Source: Moraxellaceae bacterium (GTDB taxonomy: Bacteria; Pseudomonadota; Gammaproteobacteria; Pseudomonadales; Moraxellaceae). Taken from it: DNA of 5,892 nucleotides. The notes below the pieces were generated by a model, which was not told the origin of the DNA, ran no database searches, and saw only the letters and a program-made list of their open reading frames with translations. Where the stretch lies: positions 1 through 5,892 of the forward strand of contig JACMMY010000124.1 of NCBI GenBank assembly GCA_014378805.1, written 5' to 3'. Shown piece by piece: positions 1 to 5,807 of the stretch; position 1 is the stretch's first letter, and every line of letters begins with the position of its first letter. The position numbers and the translations under genes are program-made.

Positions 1-42
1 CAGCGACTTTGTGATTTAACTCAGCAAGAGTTGGTATTTTAA
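1..42 (+). CDS. possible 3' end of an upstream gene (partial)
   Basis: Reading frame 1 is open from the window edge to a TAA at 40-42 and would encode the tail QRLCDLTQQELVF. The other two forward frames close sooner, at about 17 and 12 bases. Thirteen codons are too few to identify a family or to prove coding, so this is only the best reading of the edge. No clear terminator hairpin follows it, although a short T-run lies near 57-62. The product cannot be named. Confidence 0.3.
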   Translation, partial: QRLCDLTQQELVF

Positions 43-185
43 AATGCGGCGTCAGATTTTTTGATTAAAAGTGTTGAATGAAACTTTAAATCGATCAATG
101 TGATCAACCCTGTTTAAAGTATCAAGTCGTTTAATGATCAATGTTTTATGAAAGTAAACCTTATTCAATGAAAAATAGTATTTAT

Positions 186-926
186 ATGACCGAACTTTCG
201 CAAAATCCTCAAGACAACCAGCCTGAAAATAGCAAAGCCGCAACTCTTGCGCGCGTCCAATTGGACGAGGGTTGGAAAGCCGCTTTAGCGGATGCACTGA
301 CTAGTGAGTCCATGAATAAGTTACGTCAGTTTTTGGTTGAGCAAAAAAAACAAGAGTTGACGATTTATCCGCCGAATCATTTGATTTTTAATGCATTTAA
401 TACTACGCCGCTGAATCAAGTCAAAGTCGTGATTTTGGGACAAGATCCCTATCACGGTGCCCGTCAAGCAAATGGTCTGTCGTTTTCGGTACAACGTAGT
501 ATCCCGATTCCGCCGTCATTACGTAATATTTTGCATGAGCTTTCTACCGATACTGGCATTAAGCCTGCGGGTCATGGTGATTTGACTGCATGGGCTCAGC
601 AAGGTGTGTTGCTGCTGAATAGTGTGATGACTGTGGTTGAAGGGACGCCGACGAGCCATCAAGGGCGCGGTTGGGAAGAGTTTACCGATCAAGTGATCGA
701 TGTGGTGAATGATCATACCGAACATACGGTGTTCATTTTGTGGGGCGCGTATGCACAGAAGAAAGGTAAGCGGATTGATAGCGAACGTCATTTGGTGTTG
801 ACTGCGGCGCATCCGTCTCCGTTGGCCGCAAATCGCGGTGGTTTCTTTGGTTCGCGTCCATTTTCTAAGGCAAATCAATATTTAGTGCAATATGGGAAGC
901 AGCCGATAGATTGGCAGTTAGGTTAG
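186..926 (+). CDS. ung: uracil-DNA glycosylase (family 1)
   Basis: This enzyme removes uracil from DNA, arising from cytosine deamination or dUTP misincorporation, as the first step of base excision repair in the cytoplasm. Numbered from the ATG at 186 (246 aa), the water-activating motif GQDPYHG is at 85-91 with catalytic Asp87. The uracil-stacking Phe is in GLSFSV (Phe100), the uracil-recognition Asn is in LLLNSVMTV (Asn145), and the HPSPL minor-groove loop carries His209. All family 1 key residues are therefore present. The C-terminal PIDWQ also matches the family. The frame stays open upstream, with ATGs at 168 and 141; the longest version is 261 aa. I prefer 186 because E. coli Ung is 229 aa and the extra stretch is AT-rich and unlike the family N-terminus. 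None of the three ATGs has a good Shine-Dalgarno, so the start is uncertain although the identity is not. Confidence 0.96.
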   Translation: MTELSQNPQDNQPENSKAATLARVQLDEGWKAALADALTSESMNKLRQFLVEQKKQELTIYPPNHLIFNAFNTTPLNQVKVVILGQDPYHGARQANGLSFSVQRSIPIPPSLRNILHELSTDTGIKPAGHGDLTAWAQQGVLLLNSVMTVVEGTPTSHQGRGWEEFTDQVIDVVNDHTEHTVFILWGAYAQKKGKRIDSERHLVLTAAHPSPLAANRGGFFGSRPFSKANQYLVQYGKQPIDWQLG

Positions 927-981
927 TTTCATGTAACAATTTTTTTAGTAGTTAGGCTAGCTTTCTTTTAAATCATTGAGT

Positions 982-994
982 AAGGGGGTAATAG
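982..994 (+). promoter_or_regulatory. strong ribosome binding site of the orphan gene
   Basis: AAGGGGG at 982-988 lies 6 bases before the ATG at 995. It is a purine-rich Shine-Dalgarno at good spacing and supports both that start and the reality of this short gene. Confidence 0.65.
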
Positions 995-1345
995 ATGATA
1001 ATAAATCTACCTGAATTTGATACTGGACAATATGAAGGTTGTGATTTTCTGATGACTGGCGGCAATGCTAGGCTAGTTATTAAATTTTCAGAAACTCCTG
1101 ATTTTATTATTAACTTTGATCGAGTTAGATGGCATCAGTTCACCGCTTTGCCAAATTGTACGGTGGAGATGTTAAATGACTCCTACTTTGAGCTAATTGA
1201 AGTAAATAACTCGATAGATTTAAAGCAGTTTTTAATTCGTGATCGATCAATTGCCAAAGCCTACACTAAGCTCATTCATTATCGTATTTTTTTGGATGAA
1301 ACTGGATGTCATGAAGTTTTTGCGCAGAATGCATCTAGTTGCTAA
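995..1345 (+). CDS. hypothetical protein of 116 aa
   Basis: I do not recognise a named family with certainty. The product is a soluble, probably cytoplasmic protein with no signal peptide or membrane segment. It reads as alternating beta strands (LVIKFSE at 27-33, DFIINFDRVRWHQFTALPNC at 36-55, YFELIEVNN at 64-72), then a helical part and a conserved-looking C-terminal block, YRIFLDETGCHEVFA at 96-110. The layout vaguely resembles small beta-rich immunity-type orphan proteins, but no toxin gene is adjacent, so that is speculation. Coding is supported by a strong RBS, a full-length open frame and plausible protein composition. GC over 1021-1320 is 105 of 300 by hand count (35%), against 120 of 240 (50%) in ung 481-720, which may indicate later acquisition. 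The stop overlaps that of the convergent DUF3147 gene. Confidence 0.75.
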   Translation: MIINLPEFDTGQYEGCDFLMTGGNARLVIKFSETPDFIINFDRVRWHQFTALPNCTVEMLNDSYFELIEVNNSIDLKQFLIRDRSIAKAYTKLIHYRIFLDETGCHEVFAQNASSC

Positions 1346-1692
1346 AGTAAATCAACACCAAAGCGACGAGCAACAAATGCAAACAACCCAAAGCTGATAA
1401 CAGTGATCATGACGCTACAAGCAATGGCCGCCCAGAAACCAAAACGTTGTAATAGCTGTGGAAAAACCAGAAACATCGGCATTGTTGGCACGACGTACCA
1501 AAACGTATAGTACGCATGATTGGCAATTTTTGAATCAGGTTGTTTCTCAAAATAAAGCCAAAATAGTGTCAGAAGTGTGACCAGTGGAAGGGAGGCGATG
1601 AGTGCGCCAAATTTGTCGCTGCGCTTTGCAACTTCTGAGATGAGGATGACAAGTGCTGCGGTCGTTAGGTATTTAATGAGAAGAAACGGCAA
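1342..1692 (-). CDS. DUF3147-type small inner-membrane protein
   Basis: This is a 116-aa, strongly hydrophobic protein with about four membrane segments, near residues 3-20, 30-48, 61-81 and 86-108. The block SEVAKRSDKFGALIASLP (19-36), between the first two segments, together with the following LVTLL, is what I associate with the DUF3147 family, whose function is unknown. The start is a TTG at 1690-1692. It is supported by a GGAG Shine-Dalgarno (complement of 1701-1704) 8 bases upstream, and there is no upstream ATG that fits better. Full-length membrane topology and lack of interruptions suggest an intact gene. It is transcribed away from tadA and towards the orphan gene, with overlapping stops. 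A transport or small-permease role is possible but not shown. Confidence 0.85.
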   Translation of the reverse strand: MPFLLIKYLTTAALVILISEVAKRSDKFGALIASLPLVTLLTLFWLYFEKQPDSKIANHAYYTFWYVVPTMPMFLVFPQLLQRFGFWAAIACSVMITVISFGLFAFVARRFGVDLL

Positions 1693-1704
1693 TTTTCTTT
1701 CTCC
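1693..1704 (-). promoter_or_regulatory. ribosome binding site that decides a TTG start
   Basis: Read on the - strand, GGAG (1701-1704) is followed by 8 A-rich bases and then TTG at 1690-1692. This is the only well-placed Shine-Dalgarno and fixes the DUF3147 start at the rare TTG codon. Confidence 0.6.
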
Positions 1705-1735
1705 AGAGTTTTAAATATTCAATAAGGCGTTTTCA

Positions 1736-1749
1736 TCATACTAGTATGA
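1736..1749. promoter_or_regulatory. 14-bp perfect palindrome, candidate operator
   Basis: TCATACTAGTATGA is identical to its own reverse complement. It sits in the 130-base gap between the divergent DUF3147 and tadA genes, about 44 bases from the first start and 73 from the second. Perfect dyads in such positions are often binding sites for dimeric regulators. No regulator gene is nearby, so the binding protein, if any, is unknown. Confidence 0.35.
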
Positions 1750-1766
1750 AATGATCTAAAATGTTG

Positions 1767-1794
1767 TTGAATTTGATTGTTACCCACATAATTT
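1767..1794 (+). promoter_or_regulatory. candidate sigma-70 promoter for tadA-moaB
   Basis: TTGAAT at 1767-1772 and TAATTT at 1789-1794 are separated by 16 bases. Each matches the -35 or -10 consensus partly. The position, about 30 bases before the tadA start, is reasonable, but such matches are common in AT-rich gaps. Confidence 0.3.
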
Positions 1795-1822
1795 ATCTAA
1801 AGGTTAGGCTGCAATATTTTTA

Positions 1823-2329
1823 ATGACGATAACCAATATTAAAGCAACCCCAGAGCTTTTTACCACTCAAGACCACATCTGGATGACAACCGCTTTGGAT
1901 TTAGCCAAGCGTGCTGCCGATCTCGGAGAAGTTCCTGTCGGTGCGGTTTTAGTGCATGATGGTCAAATTATTGGCGAGGGTTTTAATCAACCGATTACTC
2001 AACATGATCCCACAGCACATGCGGAAATTTGTGCGCTTCGCGATGCCTGTCAACGACTGCAAAACTATCGATTGCCGCTTGACGTCACGTTATATGTAAC
2101 GCTTGAGCCGTGTACCCAATGTGTAGGTGCAATGATTCATGGGCGAGTGGCACGTGTTATTTATGCAGCAGCAGAGCCGCGCGCAGGTTCATTGGTGAGT
2201 GCAAGACAGTTACTGGATAATGGCTTTTATAATCATCGCTTTAGTTTTGTTGGTGGCTTAATGGCTGAGGAAAGTGCTGCGCTTCTTAAATTGTTTTTTA
2301 AAGCGCGCAGAGCTAAGACTGCTGAATAA
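1823..2329 (+). CDS. tadA: tRNA-specific adenosine deaminase TadA
   Basis: TadA deaminates adenosine 34 in the anticodon of tRNA-Arg(ACG) to inosine, allowing one tRNA to read several arginine codons. The 168-aa product carries the cytidine/deoxycytidylate deaminase fold. HAE at 66-68 gives zinc ligand His66 and proton-shuttling Glu68, and PCTQC at 96-100 gives zinc ligands Cys97 and Cys100. EVPVGAVLV (36-44) and Asn55 match the substrate-side elements of E. coli TadA. Length is close to the E. coli enzyme (167 aa). The ATG at 1823 has no close Shine-Dalgarno. The next in-frame ATG, residue 21, falls inside the first conserved helix (WMTTALDLAKRA), so the upstream start is better. moaB follows after 29 bases, so co-transcription is likely. 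Confidence 0.96.
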   Translation: MTITNIKATPELFTTQDHIWMTTALDLAKRAADLGEVPVGAVLVHDGQIIGEGFNQPITQHDPTAHAEICALRDACQRLQNYRLPLDVTLYVTLEPCTQCVGAMIHGRVARVIYAAAEPRAGSLVSARQLLDNGFYNHRFSFVGGLMAEESAALLKLFFKARRAKTAE

Positions 2330-2358
2330 ACGATTGTTTAATACACGAGAATAGTTAC

Positions 2359-2856
2359 ATGAAACCATTGAATATTGCGATTTTAACCGTCTCAGATACA
2401 CGTGAATTTGCTACCGACACATCGGGGCAATACTTGTGTGATGTGCTGACTGCATCAGGTCATACACTAGCAGATCGCGCGATTGTGAAAGACGATATTT
2501 ACCAGCTTCGTGCGGTGGTGTCGAAATGGATTGCATCCAACGATATTCAGGTGGTGATTACCACTGGCGGCACAGGTTTTTCGGGTCGTGATAGTACGCC
2601 AGAGGCATTAGCGCCTTTGTTTGATAAAGAGGTTGAAGGCTTTGGTGAGTTGTTTCGCCATTACTCATTACTTGAAATTGGCACGAGTACTTTGCAGTCA
2701 CGTGCACTTGCAGGCATGGCAAATCGTACACTAGTTTTCTGCGTACCGGGTTCAACGGGTGCATGTAAAACGGCATGGACCACGATTCTAGAGTCACAGC
2801 TCAATAGTGAGACCAAGCCCTGTAATTTTGTGAGTCATGTTAAGGTCGTCAACTAG
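2359..2856 (+). CDS. moaB: molybdenum cofactor biosynthesis protein B (MoaB)
   Basis: MoaB belongs to the MoaB/Mog family, which binds molybdopterin and in some species adenylylates it before molybdenum insertion. The 165-aa product is close to E. coli MoaB (170 aa). N-terminal LNIAILTVSDTR (4-15) is the first beta strand and loop. TTGGTGFSGRD (68-78), followed by STPEA, is the molybdopterin-binding signature. VEGFGELFR and VPGSTGACKTAW (129-140) match MoaB more than Mog. The start ATG is preceded by a modest GAGA-type Shine-Dalgarno about a dozen bases upstream. It lies downstream of tadA in the same direction. No other moa, moe or mob gene is in the window, so the rest of the pathway must be elsewhere. 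Confidence 0.93.
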   Translation: MKPLNIAILTVSDTREFATDTSGQYLCDVLTASGHTLADRAIVKDDIYQLRAVVSKWIASNDIQVVITTGGTGFSGRDSTPEALAPLFDKEVEGFGELFRHYSLLEIGTSTLQSRALAGMANRTLVFCVPGSTGACKTAWTTILESQLNSETKPCNFVSHVKVVN

Positions 2857-2858
2857 CA

Positions 2859-2920
2859 GTTCACTGAGCGGAGTCGAAGTGTCGCTTATATGCTGCGCAC
2901 TTCGACAGCCTCAATCAGTT
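2859..2920. repeat. REP-like imperfect palindrome after moaB
   Basis: GTCGAAGTG at 2873-2881 is the exact inverse of CACTTCGAC at 2898-2906, with a 16-base loop. Flanking ACTGA (2863-2867) and TCAGT (2915-2919) extend the stem after an unpaired interval. The left arm, CACTGAGCGGAGTCGAAGTG, resembles a short intergenic repeat I recall from many bacterial genomes, a REP-type palindrome. It has no T-run, so it is not a classic terminator, though it could stabilise the 3' end of the tadA-moaB transcript. No second copy is visible in this window. Confidence 0.6.
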
Positions 2921-3053
2921 ATTGAAGTTTTGAGATATTCTTGATCGTTTTAAAGATTTACAAAAAATAAGAATGAATTCATTCAATTGGTTTTAAGATC
3001 GACAATACTAAAGTCAGTATTCAATCACATTAAAATAACCAAGGCTGGTTTAC

Positions 3054-3066
3054 AAGGAAGTTCTGT
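3054..3066 (+). promoter_or_regulatory. ribosome binding site of gltP
   Basis: AAGGAAG at 3054-3060 lies 6 bases before the ATG at 3067, a good Shine-Dalgarno that fixes the gltP start. Just upstream, AACCA and TGGTT (3037-3050) can form a small 5-bp hairpin with a 4-base loop. Confidence 0.6.
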
Positions 3067-4392
3067 ATGACCGATATTGACCCATCTGCCGAGCAGGTCG
3101 CGCACCTTGATTACGAGAGTCATAAACAACACAAAAAACCATTAATCCCTATGCCGTCACTGGCGTGGCAAATCGTCATTGGCTTGGTTGCTGGGATTAT
3201 TGTCGGGTGGTTGTTTTCGGGTCAGGCGTGGATTACCACGTGGATTGCGCCGCTCGGTGATCTGTTTATTCGCTTGATTAAAATGATTGTTGTGCCGATT
3301 GTGATCAGTACATTGATTGTTGGTGTCGCGGGTACAGGCGATATCAAGGCGTTGGGGCGATTGGGTGGTAAAACTTTGTTGTATTTCGAGCTCATTACCA
3401 CGTTTGCCATTCTGGTCGGTTTGGTCTTTGCCAATGTGCTGAAACCAGGGGTCGGTATCGAGTTGTCAGGGCTCACCAAAACCGATATTTCGAGTTATGT
3501 CGCATCTGAACATACCGTTGCACATCATTCCTTTGTGGATACGTTTGTTCATGTGATTCCGACCAATATTTTTGATGCGCTGGCAAAAGGCGACATGCTG
3601 GCGATTATTTTCTTCAGTGTGATGTTTGGTTTAGGGTTAGCTTCACTGGGTGAAAAGGGTAAGCCGCTGGTTAGTCTTTTTGGTCAGGCTGCAGAAAGTA
3701 TGTTTTGGGTGACACGCATGATTATGCATATTGCGCCGCTGGGTGTATTTGGGTTGATGGCTGTCGCGGTGAGTAAATTTGGATTAACAGCTTTGATTCC
3801 TTTGGTAAAATTAGTCGGTGTGGTTTATCTCGCGATGTTTACTTTTATTTTTGTCGTATTTGGTTCAATTGCGCGCTGGGTTGGGGTGCGATTGTTTGAT
3901 ATCATTCGTCTCTTACGAGAAGAGCTGATTTTGGCTTATAGCACAGCCAGTTCTGAGACGGTGTTGCCTCGTTTAATTGAGAAGATGCAAGGGTTTGGCG
4001 TACCTAAACACATTGTTGCATTTGTGATTCCAACGGGTTATTCGTTTAATCTGGATGGCAGTACGCTCTACCAGTCGATAGCGGCGATCTTTTTGGCGCA
4101 GTTGTATGGCATTGATTTATCGATTGGGCAGCAGGTTACTTTGGTATTTGTGTTGATGCTGACCAGTAAAGGGATTGCGGGCGTGCCAGGTGTGAGTTTC
4201 GTGGTGTTGCTAGCGACCTTGGGTTCGGTCGGTATTCCAGCGGAAGGCTTGGCGTTTATCGCTGGCATTGATCGCATTATGGATATGGCGCGTACCGTGG
4301 TGAATGTGGTAGGTAATGCGTTGGCATCCATCGTGATTAGTCGTTGGGAAGGACAGTTTTGTGAGACTCAAACACCAGATATGACAGTTTAG
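3067..4392 (+). CDS. gltP: glutamate/aspartate:proton symporter, GltP type
   Basis: This is an inner-membrane secondary transporter of the dicarboxylate/amino acid:cation symporter family (SLC1 fold), predicted to import glutamate and aspartate. The 441 aa match E. coli GltP (437 aa). After a polar N-terminus of about 30 residues come the membrane helices. The serine-rich HP1 tip STASSE is at 292-297, and PTGYSFNLDGSTLYQ (322-336) corresponds to the NMDGT region of TM7. HP2 carries TSKGIAGVPGVSF (366-378). In TM8, DMARTVVNVVGN (406-417) keeps the Asp, Arg, Thr and Asn that bind acidic amino acids; Arg409 corresponds to Arg397 of GltPh. Asn417 stands where sodium-coupled GltPh has Asp405, as in E. 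coli GltP, which suggests proton coupling. The NLDGSTLYQ form points to GltP rather than DctA. The 210-base upstream gap suggests its own promoter, but I see no convincing one. Confidence 0.92.
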   Translation: MTDIDPSAEQVAHLDYESHKQHKKPLIPMPSLAWQIVIGLVAGIIVGWLFSGQAWITTWIAPLGDLFIRLIKMIVVPIVISTLIVGVAGTGDIKALGRLGGKTLLYFELITTFAILVGLVFANVLKPGVGIELSGLTKTDISSYVASEHTVAHHSFVDTFVHVIPTNIFDALAKGDMLAIIFFSVMFGLGLASLGEKGKPLVSLFGQAAESMFWVTRMIMHIAPLGVFGLMAVAVSKFGLTALIPLVKLVGVVYLAMFTFIFVVFGSIARWVGVRLFDIIRLLREELILAYSTASSETVLPRLIEKMQGFGVPKHIVAFVIPTGYSFNLDGSTLYQSIAAIFLAQLYGIDLSIGQQVTLVFVLMLTSKGIAGVPGVSFVVLLATLGSVGIPAEGLAFIAGIDRIMDMARTVVNVVGNALASIVISRWEGQFCETQTPDMTV

Positions 4393-4434
4393 TAAAAAGC
4401 AATTTTAATGGGTTAATGTGACATATTTTTAGAG

Positions 4435-4448
4435 AAAAGGATCAGATC
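4435..4448 (+). promoter_or_regulatory. ribosome binding site of the SRPBCC gene
   Basis: AAAAGG at 4435-4440 lies 8 bases before the ATG at 4449 and supports that start. Confidence 0.5.
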
Positions 4449-4877
4449 ATGGCAATAATTAGTGTTCAACAGCATTTTAAACAATCACCAGAGCAAGTCT
4501 TTGCTGTATTGGGTACACATGCTGGATTAGGCGAATGTTTTGCTCCGTTACAAGTAACGCGCATTCAGGATTCTGCTGACACACATCATCCAGATGGTGT
4601 CGGTTCTGTACGTAAAATGGGCATTGGGTCTGTGACGCCAGTGTATGAACAAATTACTGAATATGAACCTAATAAATTCATCGAATATGTACTGATTAAT
4701 AATCCACTTATTAAACACCATGTCGGACGTTTGATTTTTACCCCAGAAGGCTCAGGTACTTTGCTGAATTATACGATTGAACTTGAAGGTAAAATTCCAG
4801 GTTCGGGACATATCCTTCTGGCAGGTATCAAGCTTGGCTTGGTCAAGGGTTTGAAAAAATTAGCGAAAACCATCTAA
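4449..4877 (+). CDS. SRPBCC (START-like) family protein
   Basis: The 142-aa product looks like a helix-grip, polyketide cyclase/dehydrase-like protein that would enclose a hydrophobic ligand. It opens with a strand and the typical SPEQVFAVL helix (13-21). The centre has GVGSVRKMGIG (51-61) and YEQITEYEPNKFIEYVLINN (66-85), where family members turn a product-like pocket. Strands GRLIFTPEGSGTLLNYTIELEG follow, then a long C-terminal helix rich in Gly, Leu and Lys. There is no signal peptide or membrane anchor. Ligand and role cannot be read from sequence; related proteins include toxin-antitoxin RatA-like and lipid- or polyketide-binding types. It lies 56 bases after gltP and 23 bases before cmk on the same strand, so it may be co-transcribed with either. 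Confidence 0.82.
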   Translation: MAIISVQQHFKQSPEQVFAVLGTHAGLGECFAPLQVTRIQDSADTHHPDGVGSVRKMGIGSVTPVYEQITEYEPNKFIEYVLINNPLIKHHVGRLIFTPEGSGTLLNYTIELEGKIPGSGHILLAGIKLGLVKGLKKLAKTI

Positions 4878-4900
4878 GTACGAATCGGACTATTAAAGTT

Positions 4901-5617
4901 ATGGCAGATGAGTCAACAGAGTTACCGAAAGTCATCACGATTGATGGACCGAGTGGATCTGGGAAAGGAACGCTAGCAGCGCGTTTAGCTGTGCATTATG
5001 GATACAACCTGCTGGATTCTGGCGCGTTGTATCGTTTGCTTGGTCTAAAAGCCGAACAGCAAGGTTTGTTTGTTGATGGTTCATTCCGTGACAGCATTGT
5101 GCCGACTACGCAATTGGTCAATTTAGCGCTTCATCTGGATATTCAGTTTGTCCCGAATCAAGATCAGCAGCTCGTTGTGTTGCTGGATGGCAACGATGTG
5201 ACTCAAACGATTCGTACCGAACAAGCGGGTAGTCTGGCGTCTCAAGTTGCTGTGATTCCTGAAGTGCGAGTTGCGTTATTGCAACGTCAACATGATTTTG
5301 CTGTATTGCCAGGACTGGTGGCTGATGGTCGTGATATGGGAACGGTTGTTTTCACCGACGCACCAGCCAAAATTTACCTGACAGCATCTGCGGTTGCACG
5401 TGCGGAACGTCGTGTAAATCAATTGCGAAATATGGCAATTGATGCTAATATGAGCGATATTTTATCTGATATTGAAGCACGTGATCGACGTGATACGGAG
5501 CGTGCTGTTGCACCGCTTAAACCTGCTGACGATGCGTTGTTTGTAGATAGCTCGTCGAAAGGGATTGAAGAGGTGTTTGCTGAGCTTGTAAGTTATATCG
5601 ATTCTCGTATTCAATAA
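4901..5617 (+). CDS. cmk: cytidylate kinase (CMP/dCMP kinase)
   Basis: Cmk transfers phosphate from ATP to CMP or dCMP, recycling cytidylate into the nucleotide pool. The 238-aa protein has the P-loop GPSGSGKG at 16-23 with Lys22. LDSGALYR (37-44) is the CMP-binding segment, and the NMP-binding insert typical of bacterial Cmk spans roughly 60-120. DGRDMGTVVF (141-150) holds the nucleotide-contacting Arg-Asp pair. SAVARAERR (162-170) begins the LID, and RDRRDTERAVAPLKPADDAL (193-212) is the characteristic C-terminal signature. Length is slightly above E. coli Cmk (227 aa), partly from a short acidic N-terminus. No strong Shine-Dalgarno precedes the ATG, which may indicate translational coupling to the gene 23 bases upstream. 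rpsA follows, the usual arrangement in gammaproteobacteria. Confidence 0.97.
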   Translation: MADESTELPKVITIDGPSGSGKGTLAARLAVHYGYNLLDSGALYRLLGLKAEQQGLFVDGSFRDSIVPTTQLVNLALHLDIQFVPNQDQQLVVLLDGNDVTQTIRTEQAGSLASQVAVIPEVRVALLQRQHDFAVLPGLVADGRDMGTVVFTDAPAKIYLTASAVARAERRVNQLRNMAIDANMSDILSDIEARDRRDTERAVAPLKPADDALFVDSSSKGIEEVFAELVSYIDSRIQ

Positions 5618-5631
5618 GCTATTTTAAAGTT

Positions 5632-5661
5632 TTGCTTTTATTCGACTTGTCTTTATATAAG
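5632..5661 (+). promoter_or_regulatory. candidate rpsA promoter
   Basis: TTGCTT at 5632-5637 is followed by TATATA at 5654-5659 (16-base spacer) or TATAAG at 5656-5661 (18-base spacer). Transcription would start near 5667 and give a leader of about 140 bases before rpsA. rpsA is known to have its own promoters besides read-through from cmk in E. coli. The match is decent but unproven. Confidence 0.4.
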
Positions 5662-5679
5662 ACGTGTTGGCTGGGAGCT

Positions 5680-5752
5680 TTTAGTTTTTTTTAAAACTAA
5701 ACCAAAACGCGGTCAATGATCTTTTTTTAGATTAAGGTGTTTTGGTTTAGTT
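5680..5752 (+). promoter_or_regulatory. rpsA leader with two competing hairpins
   Basis: Hairpin B pairs AACTAAACCAAAAC (5695-5708) with its perfect 14-base inverse at 5739-5752 around a 30-base loop. Hairpin A pairs TTTAGTTTT (5680-5688) with AAAACTAAA (5693-5701) around a TTTT loop. The two share 5695-5701 and cannot form together. The loop of B holds a further ATCT/AGAT mini-stem (5719-5722 and 5729-5732). Such a switchable leader before ribosomal protein S1 fits translational or transcriptional control, since S1 represses its own mRNA in E. coli. The pairing is directly visible; the control function is inferred. Confidence 0.5.
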
Positions 5753-5762
5753 CAATCCGATC

Positions 5763-5782
5763 CGCAGCAGATTGACCCTGCG
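5763..5782 (+). promoter_or_regulatory. small hairpin just upstream of the rpsA start
   Basis: CGCAG (5763-5767) pairs with CTGCG (5778-5782) around a 10-base loop, ending 25 bases before the rpsA ATG. It would be the most start-proximal hairpin of the leader. A five-pair stem can arise by chance, so this is tentative. Confidence 0.3.
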
Positions 5783-5807
5783 CGGCTATACACAAACAGG
5801 TTATACC

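Noticed and set aside
52..297. 81-codon - strand open frame across the ung start
   Set aside because: It overlaps the ung coding start antisense, has no recognisable domain, and covers an AT-rich upstream region better explained as regulatory.
519..878. 119-codon open frame on the - strand inside ung
   Set aside because: It lies wholly within ung, whose catalytic motifs are intact, and its His/Arg-rich translation resembles no protein family.
950..1075. Recurring TTAGGCTAG-like words near 951, 1067 and 1801
   Set aside because: The words are short, imperfect, irregularly spaced and partly within coding sequence, so chance is sufficient.
2558..2797. 79-codon - strand open frame inside moaB
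   Set aside because: It overlaps the conserved MoaB signatures and has no recognisable product or ribosome binding site.
3222..4331. Two - strand open frames inside gltP
   Set aside because: Both lie antisense to a clearly coding transporter gene and translate to low-complexity Thr/Ile/Pro-rich peptides typical of shadow frames.
5618..5640. Possible terminator directly after cmk
   Set aside because: Only a 4-bp AAAG/CTTT stem is present, with no clean T-run after it, too weak to call.
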